Part shown: one piece after another, positions 26,701 to 39,300 of the stretch | How the letters are laid out: each line of letters begins with the position of its first letter | Numbering within the stretch: position 1 is the first letter of the stretch | Assembly (NCBI RefSeq): GCF_030936135.1 | Contig: NC_082611.1 | Span: forward strand, 11,175,001 to 11,239,000 | From: Gavia stellata | Taxonomy: Eukaryota > Chordata > Aves > Gaviiformes > Gaviidae | Length of the DNA: 64,000 bases | Direction: 5' to 3' | Position numbers and translations under genes: made by a program | Notes under the pieces: model-generated | The model's input: only the letters and a program-made list of their open reading frames with translations | Told to the model about the DNA's origin: nothing | Databases searched by the model: none

Positions 26701-29700
26701 TTGATATGTATTTTACTAAAATGTTACATATATAGTGAGCAAACCCCATCTTTCATTAGCTGTATTTTAATTATGCTTTTCAGCATCCCACACAGGGGGA
26801 AAAAAAACCCTTCTCTTTCTTCAAAGTTCTAATAGCAATACAGCGTTACTGTTTCAAATTGTGACTTGATGCATGAAAATCAGAAGGTTGACAAAATAAA
26901 TTAACCAAAATACTTCGTTCTGTACAGGACTCTCATATGACATATAACGTGGCTAACAAGAATCACTAGGTGCGATGGCCACGTAGGTGCATCCCAGGAC
27001 CTTTGCTGGTTCCATTTTCCTTTTTGATTATCCCCTTGGCCACCTCCCTCCAATCCTGACATCTGCCCCATCCCTGCCCCTTCCCGTTCCAGTGGGGCCA
27101 AGGCCTCCCCACACGCCAAAAGTGCTTGGCACAAGCCAGAGCACTTACAGGTAAGCAGGTACTTTACGGTTCCAATTTGTTTGTCAAGCACTGCAGTCAT
27201 TTCTCTGGACTACAGATTTTCTAAACAGACATAACATCTTTCATCAGACAATTCCAAACAATAATTAAATTTTACCTCATCACATTAAGGTATGAAATTA
27301 ATAGTAACTAATGAAGTCACTCACATGTATAGATTTAGACAGTGACAACACTTGACCAAGATCACGTAGCATATCAGCAGCAGAGCCAGGAATCAAGCCC
27401 AGCTGAACTGCACCCAGTTCTACACGCTAGAACACAAGCCAGGAAGAAATTACAAGTTCAGACCCTCCATCCCACACGCTGGCCATATGTGAGCCTCAGA
27501 AGTCCAACCCCTCTCCACACCAAGTTCTCAGGTAGAGAAAACAAAAATCCAGAAATGAATCCAGATTTCTTTCAATTAAATCACAGGGGGCTCAGATTTC
27601 AAACAAACTTTACCCAAATCCAGTCAGAACTAATTTTTTTTTGGACATGAGAGTGGAAAAAACGTGAACTTACTAAGAAGCTGATTAGTAAGTTTTTGTG
27701 ATAACTGCCTATCATCATTGAAACCTCCAACTAGGTGCACTTCCAGCCTAACAGAGATGGAATAACAGGAAACAGCAGTTAAAAAGACATCCCAAAGTGA
27801 ATAGCTTTACAAAATAATCCCCAGCCCAGAGTGCAAAGCAATCATTAGAGAAGCCTCACTTGTTACAGTCACATGCACCAAGTTGGTTTGCATTACATAG
27901 CAAGTTACAGTAATCCCATTCTGAACACTTCAAGAATCATCCAGAAAACAGCACAAATAAAAACTGTAAGAGGCATTACATGCATGCAATTCTATTAACC
28001 CAGTGGTATCTCCCATGGTCTGCACCTCTGGTTTGGACTGCACTTAGTAACCACTTTTCAGTTCCCAAGAAAGGGTTAATTAAACACGAAGATTTTTGCT
28101 CCCCTGACCTCCTCACAACTACTCTGGACCATACAGCAAGGTTCTTCTCCGAGACGTGTCTATGTAAAGACAAGCCCTGACAAATTATGAGTTTCCAGAG
28201 ACCATACCTTCTGAGTTCATTGAGGTTTTGTTCTTATCAAAGTAGAGGGGCAAAAAAGTCCACATCCAGAAAGAACCTTATTTGATAAATTCCGTTACAG
28301 AGATTTTTTTCCCCACTGTCCTGTCCCGTGCCCCCCCCCCCCCCCCCCATTTTAGTTTTTTTAAATGTGGGACTTAGAAAAATCCCAGATAGATTCTCAA
28401 ATCCCAAAAGGAATTTACAAGACCAACAGTCTGGAAGGAAAAATGTAACATAAAACCAAAGACAGTTCTTTGGAAAATTTTGCACATCTGAAACAAAAGT
28501 TAGCTGGGAAACAATAAACGCAAAACCTCACAATGGCATTTTACAGAGACACTATTCAGAACAGAACCATGCTTTAAACCACTGCTAAAAATACCCTCAA
28601 AATCATCATCAAGGAAATCGTTTTCACTTTACATGTGGTTCCTGATCAAGAGATAGTTCCTGCACAATTCCCTTGTCTGAACCCCATATAATCACATAAA
28701 AATTCCCCACCTTACAAACTGCAGTAACCTTTGTGAAAAACAGCACACAAGAAATAAAAGCAGAGCTGACCTTCCATATCCTGTGGTGTTAGAGAAAGAT
28801 TTTACTGAACTCATGATGAGTGACACCTCAGCTTCTGTGTCTGATCCGTCGCAGTGTGTCAAGCAGGTAGCTCCGCTGCCTGAGGAAGACATGAGAAGAC
28901 AGTCAGTTAATGACATTGTTGGAGGCTGTTACACTACCATCACTGAAATCAGTAACAATTTACACTACTATAGTAGCGTAAGAGCTACATCCACCACCAC
29001 CTCACTTCCTCTCAGGATAGGGGCCTTCAGCAGAAGTTATGGGCTGACCAAATGAGGCCATAACCTCTTCGTTGTGCCCCATTATAAAATCACCAGAACT
29101 CATGTGAAGGATACAAGTGCTCTCTTAACCAGCACCAGGCGACATCTCTAATGTCAGAAATCCAGGCACATAGCGAGGATCTTTCCACAAATTCTACCTC
29201 TGTTGTTACCAAACCCTGGAGGCCCAAACTGCTGAACACAGCCAAGGTCTGCAACTGCCACTACCCAGATCAAGTTTAGGATCTGCTCATTGAGCAGCCG
29301 GAACATGGAACCTCTGACACTAAACGTGCCAACTCTTTGAACGAGTCATTTAGCTAATACATCATGTGACTTTTTGAGATTCGAGTTTATATAAACATAA
29401 TTGCAGTTTATTTTATTAATGCAGCATAAACCAATACTAATTCATTACTTCAGGGATACAAGCCTTGTTCTGAACATCCTTTAAAGATACCTGTGTGTCG
29501 GAGTACAACTATGTGGCAGGTAGTTGCATCGTCTGATCCAAGAATGGAAACAGAACCTATTTTAAAGGACAGAAACATTGTAAGAACTCTGCTCTCACAA
29601 TCACTGCTTCAGTAGAAGAAAAACGTTTACGTTCCTACATACCATCTTTAGGGGTGGTCACTGCAAACTCTCTCTGCTGGACATATAGAAGACCTTTGGG

Positions 29701-30957
29701 TTCCACAATTTGAGCAGGCTGACTTCTGAGAAGTTTTGCCTTTTCCTAAAGATAAATGATAATAGAGACTACAGTGGCTGAATTCTCAGGTGTATCCATT
29801 ACTTGATAGAAACATCACCTCTGAAAAGCAAAGGGATCCAGGTCAGAGAGAAACATACATATTTTGTATTATGGAGTATTCTACATTTTGAGAATTTTTC
29901 GCTTTCCTGCCACTGATCTAGTTAATTGTTAAAGCCTGTCATTCCATAGACACACAAAACCCTTTTCCCCGCTTTATAGATGATGAAATGGAGGTGTAGC
30001 AAAAAGCAATAGGAACGGGCAAAGATTACATTAAACACCACCAGGACGTTTAATCAAGACAGGAAACTTTTGAAATGTAAAAGTTTCAGCCTTCTACTGC
30101 CACAATCCAGCATATTTATTTAGCACTTATCAAAATATTGCTATTTATTAGCTTGCTTAGTGCATGGAAAACCCAGACACCTGGGCTGTGACCGCTGCAG
30201 CGCTCTGACACAGACCTGCTGGGCAGGCAATGAATTTCCATCCTGGGGCTCAAAAACCACTTCACGCTTTTATCAAATTTGCACTGGTTTTCTGCAAAAA
30301 CTCAGCTTCTATAAAGAAGCATTTTTCTGATGAGAAACATCTTCCCAACCAGCTCTGCTCGGCAGTTCCTGGCTCACAGTCCGTCCGCCATTAGGATGAC
30401 AACATTTACGTACGGAAAGCGAGGTTAATACCTTCCTAAAGGTTACCACCTTGACTTTTGTCGCCAGGTTTCGTTGTCTGGCACCGAAAGGGGCACAGCC
30501 CGGCCGGGCCGACGCACCCACCGGCCCGCGAGCGCAGCGGCCGCCCGCGCAGCTCAGGCACCGACCCGCCGCTCCTCCCTCAGGCCATTTACCGCCGGTC
30601 CTCTCCAGGGACGCCGACTTCACTCATTCTCGGTCAACCCGTGTCTTCCCGTTGCCACAGCGCGGGGAATGCAGCGCCGCCTCAGCCCGGGGCCGCCCCT
30701 GGCCGGGCTACCTCAGCCCGGGGCCGCCCCGCTCCGCCACCCGTTTTCTCCCGGCCGAGGAGGCGGGTTTTCTCCCCGGCGCCCCCGCCCCGCCGTCCCC
30801 TCGCTCCTCCGCGCGGCGCCGCCGGGCAGGGCGGGCCCCACAGCCGGGCCCCTTCGCGCCGCCGCCGCCTCCTCACCTCGAGGTGCGGGTAGGCGCGGAT
30901 CATGTCCCCCATGGGCCGGGCCAGGTCGATCCGCTCACCGTTAATCAGCAGCGGCAT
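23789..30957 (-). CDS. NTAN1: NTAN1, protein N-terminal asparagine amidohydrolase (complete)
   Basis: Ten coding exons, in transcript order: 30957-30877, 29745-29643, 29556-29491, 28879-28771, 27747-27674, 26348-26295, 25474-25421, 24894-24797, 24268-24155, 23968-23789. They total 933 bases, that is 310 codons plus stop, the same length as human NTAN1. The start ATG is at 30957 in a CpG island and opens with MPLLINGERIDL; the Pro-Leu-Leu start is conserved in the family. The enzyme converts N-terminal Asn to Asp, feeding the Arg/N-degron pathway. The DDATTCH stretch carries Cys at about residue 75, the proposed nucleophile. Other family landmarks are GATCLTHCDG, LVGGF, PFPHVDFWLEQDDKQIL and NLSTSPLAEPPHFV. 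No signal peptide or membrane segment is seen, as expected for a cytosolic or nuclear enzyme. Every junction keeps frame and nothing looks broken. Confidence 0.97.
24290..24309. repeat. Perfect 9-bp inverted repeat with 2-base loop (NTAN1 intron)
   Basis: TAAGCATTG-GG-CAATGCTTA is a perfect hairpin. On the NTAN1 strand it lies 22 to 41 bases before the exon that starts at 24268, in the branch-point and polypyrimidine region. Confidence 0.75.
27345..27460 (+). mobile_element. Ancient MIR / CORE-SINE relic (NTAN1 intron)
   Basis: The run of words CTTGACCAAGATCACGTAGC, then CAGCAGAGCCAGGAATCAAG, CCCAG and TTCTACACGCT follows the order of the MIR core (cf. cttgcccaaggtcaca... gcagagccaggatt). 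It is diverged but colinear over about 100 bases. Confidence 0.6.
28331..28348 (-). repeat. Poly-C run (18 C; poly-G in the NTAN1 transcript)
   Basis: Eighteen consecutive C on the plus strand lie in the NTAN1 intron between exons 28879-28771 and 27747-27674, so the pre-mRNA carries 18 G. Confidence 0.85.
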
Positions 30958-31200
30958 CTCGGGGAGCGCCCAGGCCCGCGGCGGGAGGCGGCGGCGGCTC
31001 CGCGCTTCCTCCTGAGGGCCGCGCCGCGCCGGGCCGGGCGTCGCCGCGCGGGGCGCTGGGAAACGGCGGCGGCGGGGAGCGGCGGCACCGCCCGCGGGAG
31101 CTCGCGGCAGCCGGGGCTCGGCGGGGCGGGCGCTGCGGGGGGCGGAGCCTGCGCCCGGGCCCGGGCCCTGCTCGGCCGCGGTGCCGCCTGACGATTCCAA
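30470..31200 (-). promoter_or_regulatory. CpG-island promoter and 5'UTR of NTAN1
   Basis: This block is sharply GC- and CpG-rich, with AT-rich sequence on both sides. It contains the NTAN1 start codon (30957) and first splice donor (30876-30875). The transcription start is probably between 30960 and 31190. No TATA box is evident, which fits a dispersed housekeeping promoter. Long open frames inside it reflect base composition, not genes. Confidence 0.75.
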
Positions 31201-33397
31201 CACGTGAACGTGGCATAAATCGCCTATTCCTGCGACTGCGAGATTATCCGTAAATTATTATAAGAAACCGTCTTGGATATAGCAATGATGAAGTCCCAAA
31301 TTTACAAGTAAACCCACGCCACTATCCTCCCCTCATCAGCCACAAAACTAAATTTTCAGACAATCCCAAAGATGACGGTTTTTCCTTAGAGACCAGGGAT
31401 TTTTCCTCCGGTTGTCCGTGCATGGAGGGTAAGGAAAACAGTCCTGGTAGCAGCAGAGGTGAGGGAGGACAGCCGGGGCACCAGGGCCTGTTCCCAACCA
31501 ACAGACAGAAAAACCCCCGTACCCACGGTGCTACCTTCCCAATCCCATTTTCACAGAAGTAAACAGTTACAGCCGACACAATCCATCTCTTGAAAAAAGT
31601 AGTTCTCGGGCAAGGCAAAGTTTCCACCTCCAAAGCAGCATTCCTCTCAGTACTATCAGGATTTGCAGAACAAGGTCTCTTTAGCAAAATGCCAGCACCT
31701 GCCAGCTCACCTGTCCGCAATGACACTAACCAAACCAGGTCTATCACAGAAGAGATTACAGAAACACTGCAGAGTTCCTAATCGGATTTTTGTTTTAAGC
31801 AAGTCCCTTTAGTATACTGTTAACCGTGCAACTTCAGCACAGGCAGTTCAATGTCTGCATATTTTTAATGTTATACTTCACGTCACTTTTTTCTTTTTCT
31901 GCTTATAACGAGATGTGGAAGTTCCTGAATCACGTACCTGGTATTATAACTTGGGAAGTTTTACACAGCCTCATTTTGTAAGAGGTGACTGACTAGGTTG
32001 CTGAAGACGTAACAGTGAAAGAACAGCAAAAGGCAGCTTTCCAAGGATGTTCTCCTTGCTGTTGATGTGAGAACACAATTATTTCAGATGGAAATCTATT
32101 GTTTATTACTAAGGACTGACAGTAGAGAGGGCTAACATTAAAAACAAAAACTAACTCTCAATTTACCCAATGATGAATGGGTCCACTGATGCATTTTGCA
32201 GTAACAACCCCCAAACTCATCACTGCAGTCTGTCAGAACACCGTAACTTTGAGAAGCTAGACTACACAGAGAGATCCTTAGTTACATACGGAGACATGTT
32301 TTTTCAAAGGTGTAAGAATTGCTCTGTTTGCATCGATATTTATTAGCTCTGAACAAAAAATGTTGTCTTGACAGCCTCCAAGTTCAGATTCTAAAGAAGG
32401 GCAACTAGACTTCAGTCCCAAATGCATAAAGTTTTCAACCAAAATATTACACAAATAACATTTATTTTTTCCACTGTTTATATTGTTACTCAAATCTAAA
32501 AGCCAGCAATCATGAAAAGAAGACAAGAAACCTATGCAGAGAAACTCTACACTGACACACGGACAACACGAGGACACCAGTGACACCATCACTTCCTTTC
32601 TACGAGGGAAGATTTTTTTTTTTTGTATTTTCAGCATTCACATATAAACTTCAAATCCTGAAAATAAATACCTCTCTCAGAGTGCTTCACAAGCACCCCA
32701 GAGAAAACTATCTACAAATCATACATTCAGCTACTCCGTCATTTTCCACACTTCCAACAATCGTCACTTTTACAAGTCTGAACTTTCATAGCTGGGAAAG
32801 TTGTGTGTCAGCTACATATTTAAGAAGCTGTAATGCCTATCATCCAAATACACTTTCCACTATCACGTGGCTTTACCAAATATGGTTCTACAGATAGGAA
32901 AAGCTTAAGAGATGTGTGCAAAAGAATCACTGTCAGACTCGATCCATGGCTTCCCTATCGTGGGATCATACCATTACTTTGAAACCAACTCAAAACCAGT
33001 CAGAGTACAGTTTGAATACTGACAATGGAATTCTGGTCTCCACACAAATCAGTAGGAAGAAAGACCAGAATTTCACCCCTGATATATAAAGCCTTGTAGA
33101 GAAACATTAGTAAACAAAAGTTTTTAGATCAGGAAAAACTATAAAAAAATCCTTCTAAGTCATAAAAAACATTTCAATGTGAAATTCATAAAATATCACC
33201 CTATTTATTCTCTAAGCTTTTCTAGCAACATATGACTTTATCATAATATATCTATAGAAATCTGATGATTAAGAAACAATAATTTTTCTTAAATGTAGTT
33301 ACTTAAACATTTGCCAGTTTGGAAAGTTGAACTAAAGTCTCTTTACAGAGCAAAAAATTGCACACAATTTTCAACCTTTCACTTCTGATTCTCCATG
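31200..33397 (-). other. RRN3 3'UTR and short NTAN1-RRN3 intergenic gap
   Basis: No coding exon is found between the NTAN1 promoter and the RRN3 stop (33398-33400). The part next to RRN3 is AT-rich and is probably its 3'UTR. Candidate AATAAA signals on the minus strand lie at 32466-32461, 32344-32339 and 32107-32102. I cannot tell which is used, so the gap to NTAN1 is 0.9 to 1.3 kb. Confidence 0.5.
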
Positions 33398-36300
33398 TCA
33401 TTGAGGGTACGGCACATAACAGTCTGGAGGGGAGCCAACGCTGCTCAGGGGGCTCCGGGTATTTGACTCATAAGAATTTGGAGCAATTCCAACCACACCA
33501 TCATTTTGCGGGGTTTCTCCTTTCAAAAAGTCATCATCTTCATCTTCAGAAGTACCCTGCATAAATTTAAAAGGATGAGTGAAAGCAGAAAGATACTCCA
33601 GGTCTCTATTAAGATCTGGCAGACAAGATGAGTGCTGAGATCAAAAAGGGTATTTCTAAAATAAATTCTGAAATGTTGCAATCATCAAATCTGCTAATCA
33701 AAATGCTATAGTAAAGTTTATAAAGTTACCAGTTAACAAAGCTACAACACCGTAAAGCATTTTTACGTGTTATCACAGGAAGGAAAGAAAAACACACCGT
33801 TTGAAGGACTCAAAAATCTGACATAGGATAGACATTCTGCAAGAAGGTAAACAGACTATATAGGAGCTTCAGAAGGACCTAATGCAAGACTTGGGTTGTA
33901 CTACAATTGTCATGACTAGTTGGAATGATAAGAGAATGAGATGTACTCTCATTATGAAATTTGGGAACTAAATCATATCTACAAAGTGGATTTCCCAGTG
34001 ACATCAGCGTGTCCATATTCTGAGAGCGTTCATAAGCCTTCACAACAGTCTTGTGCTGACAGACTAACTCCTCTGCAGAAGAGGGGAAAAGTGTTCTGAA
34101 AGCAAGGATGGATGAATCCCTAAAGCTTCCTAATTTCAATCACAATTCCCCCCAAATGTTTAGTGTATTCACATCTACTAAAAAAAATTAATCCTGCAAT
34201 AGAAGCAGCTGATTTGGCAAAAGCTGAAATGCATTTTGATCAGAAAAGATTACTTTTTTAATGGGTTTCTTCAGATTCTCAAGATCTTCAGCACTCAGCT
34301 CTTCCCAAAACTGATAAAAAGGATCAATGGTCTTCTTTGATCTGAAAGAGGAATTAAACACAGTATGAGCTCACGTATTCAGTAAAAGTCATATGTAGTT
34401 CATTTTAATAATACAATATAAAATGCTTGGCATTTTGATAGCCCTCTGTAGGGCTTTACAAGCTATTCCATTAATCCCTATATAACCCCCAATTAATCCC
34501 ACGAAGAAATAACGCCATTTTGCTGATAGGGATAAATTACAAGTGTTTGCTTGAGGAGTTCTGATACAGTCAGGTCTCCTAATTCCTAGCTGGGTATTTT
34601 TAACAGCTACACTATGTACGCAAATAAGCATAATTGTCTTCCAATTTTTTGAGATATTAATAATTTTATTAATGTTATTAAATAATATTTAAATTTGTCT
34701 AAAAGTAAATTTATCATATATATAACTCTATGTGATTTACTACTATGTATTAATATAATTATTAATATTAATTTCTATTTCTAAGAAAGGTCTCCCTTCT
34801 GTGGAGACAGATTTTTTTTTTAAGAGACAAAAAAAAGCCAGAATGTTGCCCTCTAACATTAAAAAGTGATTAAAGCATCATAGCACTAGGCATTTTGAAA
34901 AGCTGCAAATAATCCACTATGCATTAAAAAGGCAAGATATTTTAAGTAAGTCGAAGTTTCCAATCAAGAAGCAATACACTCAATGTGCAAAAAAGCCAAC
35001 CCAAACCAAAACAACAACAACAAAGTGACACACCACCACCACCAAAATATGTATTAGGCTAACATTATATTTTAGAGACTGCTTAAAACAAGGAAAACCA
35101 AAAGAAAAGTCACCAAACATCAACTAGACCTTCCAGGAAACTGGGTCCTGTTCCTTCTTCATTGCTGTATGTCACAGTGGGGGTAAATTTCAGTTCAAAC
35201 CTTTTACAATCTCGGGTTAAAATATGCAACATGAAAGGTACTAAAGATCAGGTAAGAAAGTGAACTGTAGAAACACTGTCAGTTTCTTACAGTTTTAGTT
35301 CATTATTTTCTACAAGGCAGAAATGAGTTGTTTATTTCTAAACTATACCTTTTGAGCATGTAGGGATCAAAGGGGAAGAAACTGTCAAGTGGGTTAGTGC
35401 ATGTCTGCACAAGGTCACCCCCAGTGCCACTCCGAACAACTGGTATAAACTGCCTGTTGTTCCTCTCAATAATTGTGTAGCAGAACACCAACTGGTACTT
35501 CCTTTAAAAAGGTAATAAAGAAGAAAGAAGCATTTCTAGCACACCAAAAGCAAGAATTTCAGATGGTATTAAAATACGAAGTTATTTTTTAACAAACATC
35601 ACTTCTATCTTCCATTTTCCAGCTGATATTAGGAGTTTTCAAGATAGTCACAAGGCAAGGAGTCTATTTTCATCCTCTACATGCCTATAAACTTCACTCC
35701 AAGTAGAATCATACTGGCTCCAACACAAACCAATCAGTTTCATAGTACCACAGGATTTCATTGAAACTGAACCAGAAGTAAACTTATCCCACCTAGAATA
35801 TAGGCAGTGTTATATGAGTTGTCTTAGATAATACTCAATACTGTGCCTAACAAAACCCATGTTCTAAGTACTGTGTTGTTTTTCAATACACAAACAAAAA
35901 GACCTATATCAAGCTGAAACCAAAATAAATGAGTAGGTACCTGGTAATGGCAGCAAACAAGTTCACAACAGAGGGTATACAAATCTTCAGGGGGTTTAGC
36001 TGACACATGACAATGCGCTCAAAATTTAAACTCTGCAGATATGACAGGCCTTGAAAATAAGAACAATTGACAAATACAGGTTATATATCATATAAGCTGA
36101 ACTTAGTTTCTAAGAATTTCCAGTCTGACCAGCCTGCACTCTGCACAACACCACAGAAGCGCATCCTAGGGCACTCTCTTACAGTAGATATCTAGCCCAT
36201 GGCTTGTTCAGCCGAAAAGCTACTTGAAATAACAGTAACCTGCCACAGTCAAGGGATCCTTCTAACACAGACACTACACTTACATACCCATTAGCGGGAC

Positions 36301-39300
36301 TGACAGAGGCACAGAGTTATCAAAACAGATTATTAATTGAAGCCCACACTAGTTTTATATAGCTGGAATTCAAACATGCTCAGTAAGTGGGGCCAGATAT
36401 AAATGTTGATGCGTTTTCCCCCACTACTGAAAGCAATGCTGATAAAAAGATTATTTAGCTTGGTAGCCCAGCAGATGTGCAAGCCATGTCACTTTATTTA
36501 AAGCACAACAACATAAACTTGCCATCAGGTACTTGACTGAATTGACCATTATGAAACACATCAACAGTAAAACCTGCAAATGAATCCCAATACCGTTCAA
36601 ACCTAATATACTCACCTTTCCTTAAGTTTCCATCCAAAAGTTGCTTATGACGGAAAATAAGTGTATAGAACACTGCCTGACATGTGGAATAAAATGGCCC
36701 ATGGAGAGCTACATCACAGTAAGCGTTAGTCCCCGTATCCTGATTATCAATGTATTTATGCATCCAGTTCACCAGAAGATCCAGGCATGCTTTTACTGTA
36801 CTATAATGGAGGAAAAAAAAGTGTAAAAATAGCACCTGAAATGTCAGTAAGAAAATCTCATTGTAAAAAAGGAGATTCTGTTATGAGCTTTCTCCTTTAT
36901 CTCAGCATGAAATGAATCAATGTATCAGCACTGAAAACACCAATCAGCGAAAGCACAAGATGCCAAGAGATGAATCCATGAACGCATGTTGCATGTGAAA
37001 TGCACTTAGGATCCTGGGCTACAGCTAGTACAGAGAGATGCCTCCTGTGTCCAACAAGTAATCCCAATATCAAATTAAGTTCAACATTAAAGTCATAGAG
37101 CCCGCCCTGAACAGCATAAAAATACAGGAATGTGTACATACAAAAGAAGACATTTTCACCCATCTGCCAAAGTATTTTAATCCATCTGTATCAAAATACT
37201 AGAACACTTGACTTCCCTGTCTGAGTCTACATAAAATGTCTAACATTGGGCATTAAAAATATCTGCCTCTGAATATCAGATATACCAGGCACCCATGACT
37301 TGGCCTGAAGTCAACATAACCTACCCGTGCACAGCATTTCTTGGTAAGTGAAGCCTTAAACAGCAAGTCATGGATCCCAGCAATCATTAGTCTGCATCCT
37401 GTAAATGCAAAACTTTCCTGGAAACTTCAAGACAATACTGAAACAGTATTGTAGAAAGGACAAACAAGACTATTGATTTAGGCTTCGTGGCAAAGCAGTG
37501 GGAATAGAAGATCAACACCGTGTGTGCATTCTGTGAATTCTGTACTCAACTTCAGCAATCATCATAAATTGTTTGGTTCTGCTCATAAATTGAAATAACT
37601 TACACAACTGGAATAAATTTAGCTCTTGCCAAGAAGCTGCCAATATAACTCCCAGCAGTCTGCCTGATCACTGAAGGATTGTTTGGATCATGCAGTTTTT
37701 TCCAAAGATGGTCTAAAAATGCCTCAGCCAACCCCTAGAAACAAGATACATAGAAATTATGAGTTGTTATGCTGACAACAGATTCCCAATACTCAATACG
37801 AGACTCCTAATACTCAATTCCCACAATCTCCATAACAAAACCATAGAAAAAACATTTACCTATAACTGTAGTAAATAACTGCTCCTACACATGGTGGAAG
37901 ACCACTCTTTTCTGTGTCTTTTTCCACACTTAGTTGTAAAAAGTAAATGGAACCAGAAGTCTAGGAAAAGTCAGGAATAGATACATGGGAAGTGTTTAAA
38001 AAGAAGAGCGTAAGAAGGTAAACATGAAGTGACTGTTCACTGTCTCTTGTAGCAGAAGAGGTCAGGAACATCCAATGAAAATAGTAGGAAGCTGACTTCA
38101 CAGAAACAAAAGCAATTCTTCACCTTCAATGGTTATATTGTGGAAGTTTTTGCCACAGAAGTTCATGATGCCAAAAATTCACATCAGTACAAAAAGCCTA
38201 ATATCATTAGATATTTTCTCCTTGAATTTGTCCATCATGGGCTGTTACCATGAAAGAATGTCACTTTGGCTCAGGAAGTTACCAGACTGCTGCTGGAGGC
38301 TGAAAGGATTTTCTAGCAAAGCATTGTAACATGCTTGGTCCATTCTGATATTCTTTCCAACACATCCACTATTCACCACTGTCAGAGACTGGGCATTAGC
38401 TTAACCGGATCTTTAGCTAGTCTTACGCAAAAAGTATGCATGTTCTTATTTTTATATGGTAAGAGAAAGAACAATAGTTTGCTTGAGAGACATGGGAAAA
38501 TGAGGGGAGGAACAAACAGCAGACACGAATTTCAAACTGAAGAGCTAAACCAGACAGTATCTTTAAGATAGTTTCGGGATGCTGAAGAAACTTGCTGAAG
38601 CACTCTGTCTCAGGTTCAACAGTCCAACTGATTCTTGTAAAAGAGGTCCATTAACCAAGTTCCTTCACACTAGCTTAGACTCCATCTGTTTAAAGTTTAT
38701 GAATGCGGGAAGAGAAACCACAAAGAAAAACTCGAAGATAACAGAGAAGGAAAAGCAAGCAAACATCAAATCCTGATGTACTATCTTCAGACGAGAATTA
38801 CAGCAGAAAACAACTATTTTTTTGTAAAAAAAGCTAAAAACAAGCATGCAGAAATGACAGGAGACACCGCATTTTAAAAACAGCTTCTACTCACCAATTT
38901 AAAGCTACAGATGTAAAACATGAAATACTGTACATGACATGAAGCATGGGTTGGTAAAATGAGCTTGTCAAAAACAGAAACCAGATCCCGATACAAATCC
39001 TTTGTGTTGTTGATATCAAGCTTGCCTACACAACAAAAAAAAGAAGAAAACAGAACAAAATGAGCCATTTCAGGTTTTTTTCCTGCCTTCATGCTGCAAA
39101 AGTGGCATTTGTATCTTTCTAAACCAGTAAGAAATATGTAAAGAAACACTGTCAAGTTGACTTCTAGGCTTATCTGACATCTAAAAAGTATCTATAGGAC
39201 TTCAGTTCTACTGCTTTTTACATTGGTGTATACGGAGAATATCTGTGTATGCGTGCGCACATGTGTATAAAACTGGGAGACATGCAAACTTTGCAATAAT

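Noticed and set aside
30451-31203. Several long overlapping frames (up to 246 codons) on both strands near the NTAN1 start
   Set aside because: They are Arg/Pro/Ala/Gly-rich translations of a CpG island with few stops in any frame, and only the 27-codon NTAN1 first exon matches a known protein.
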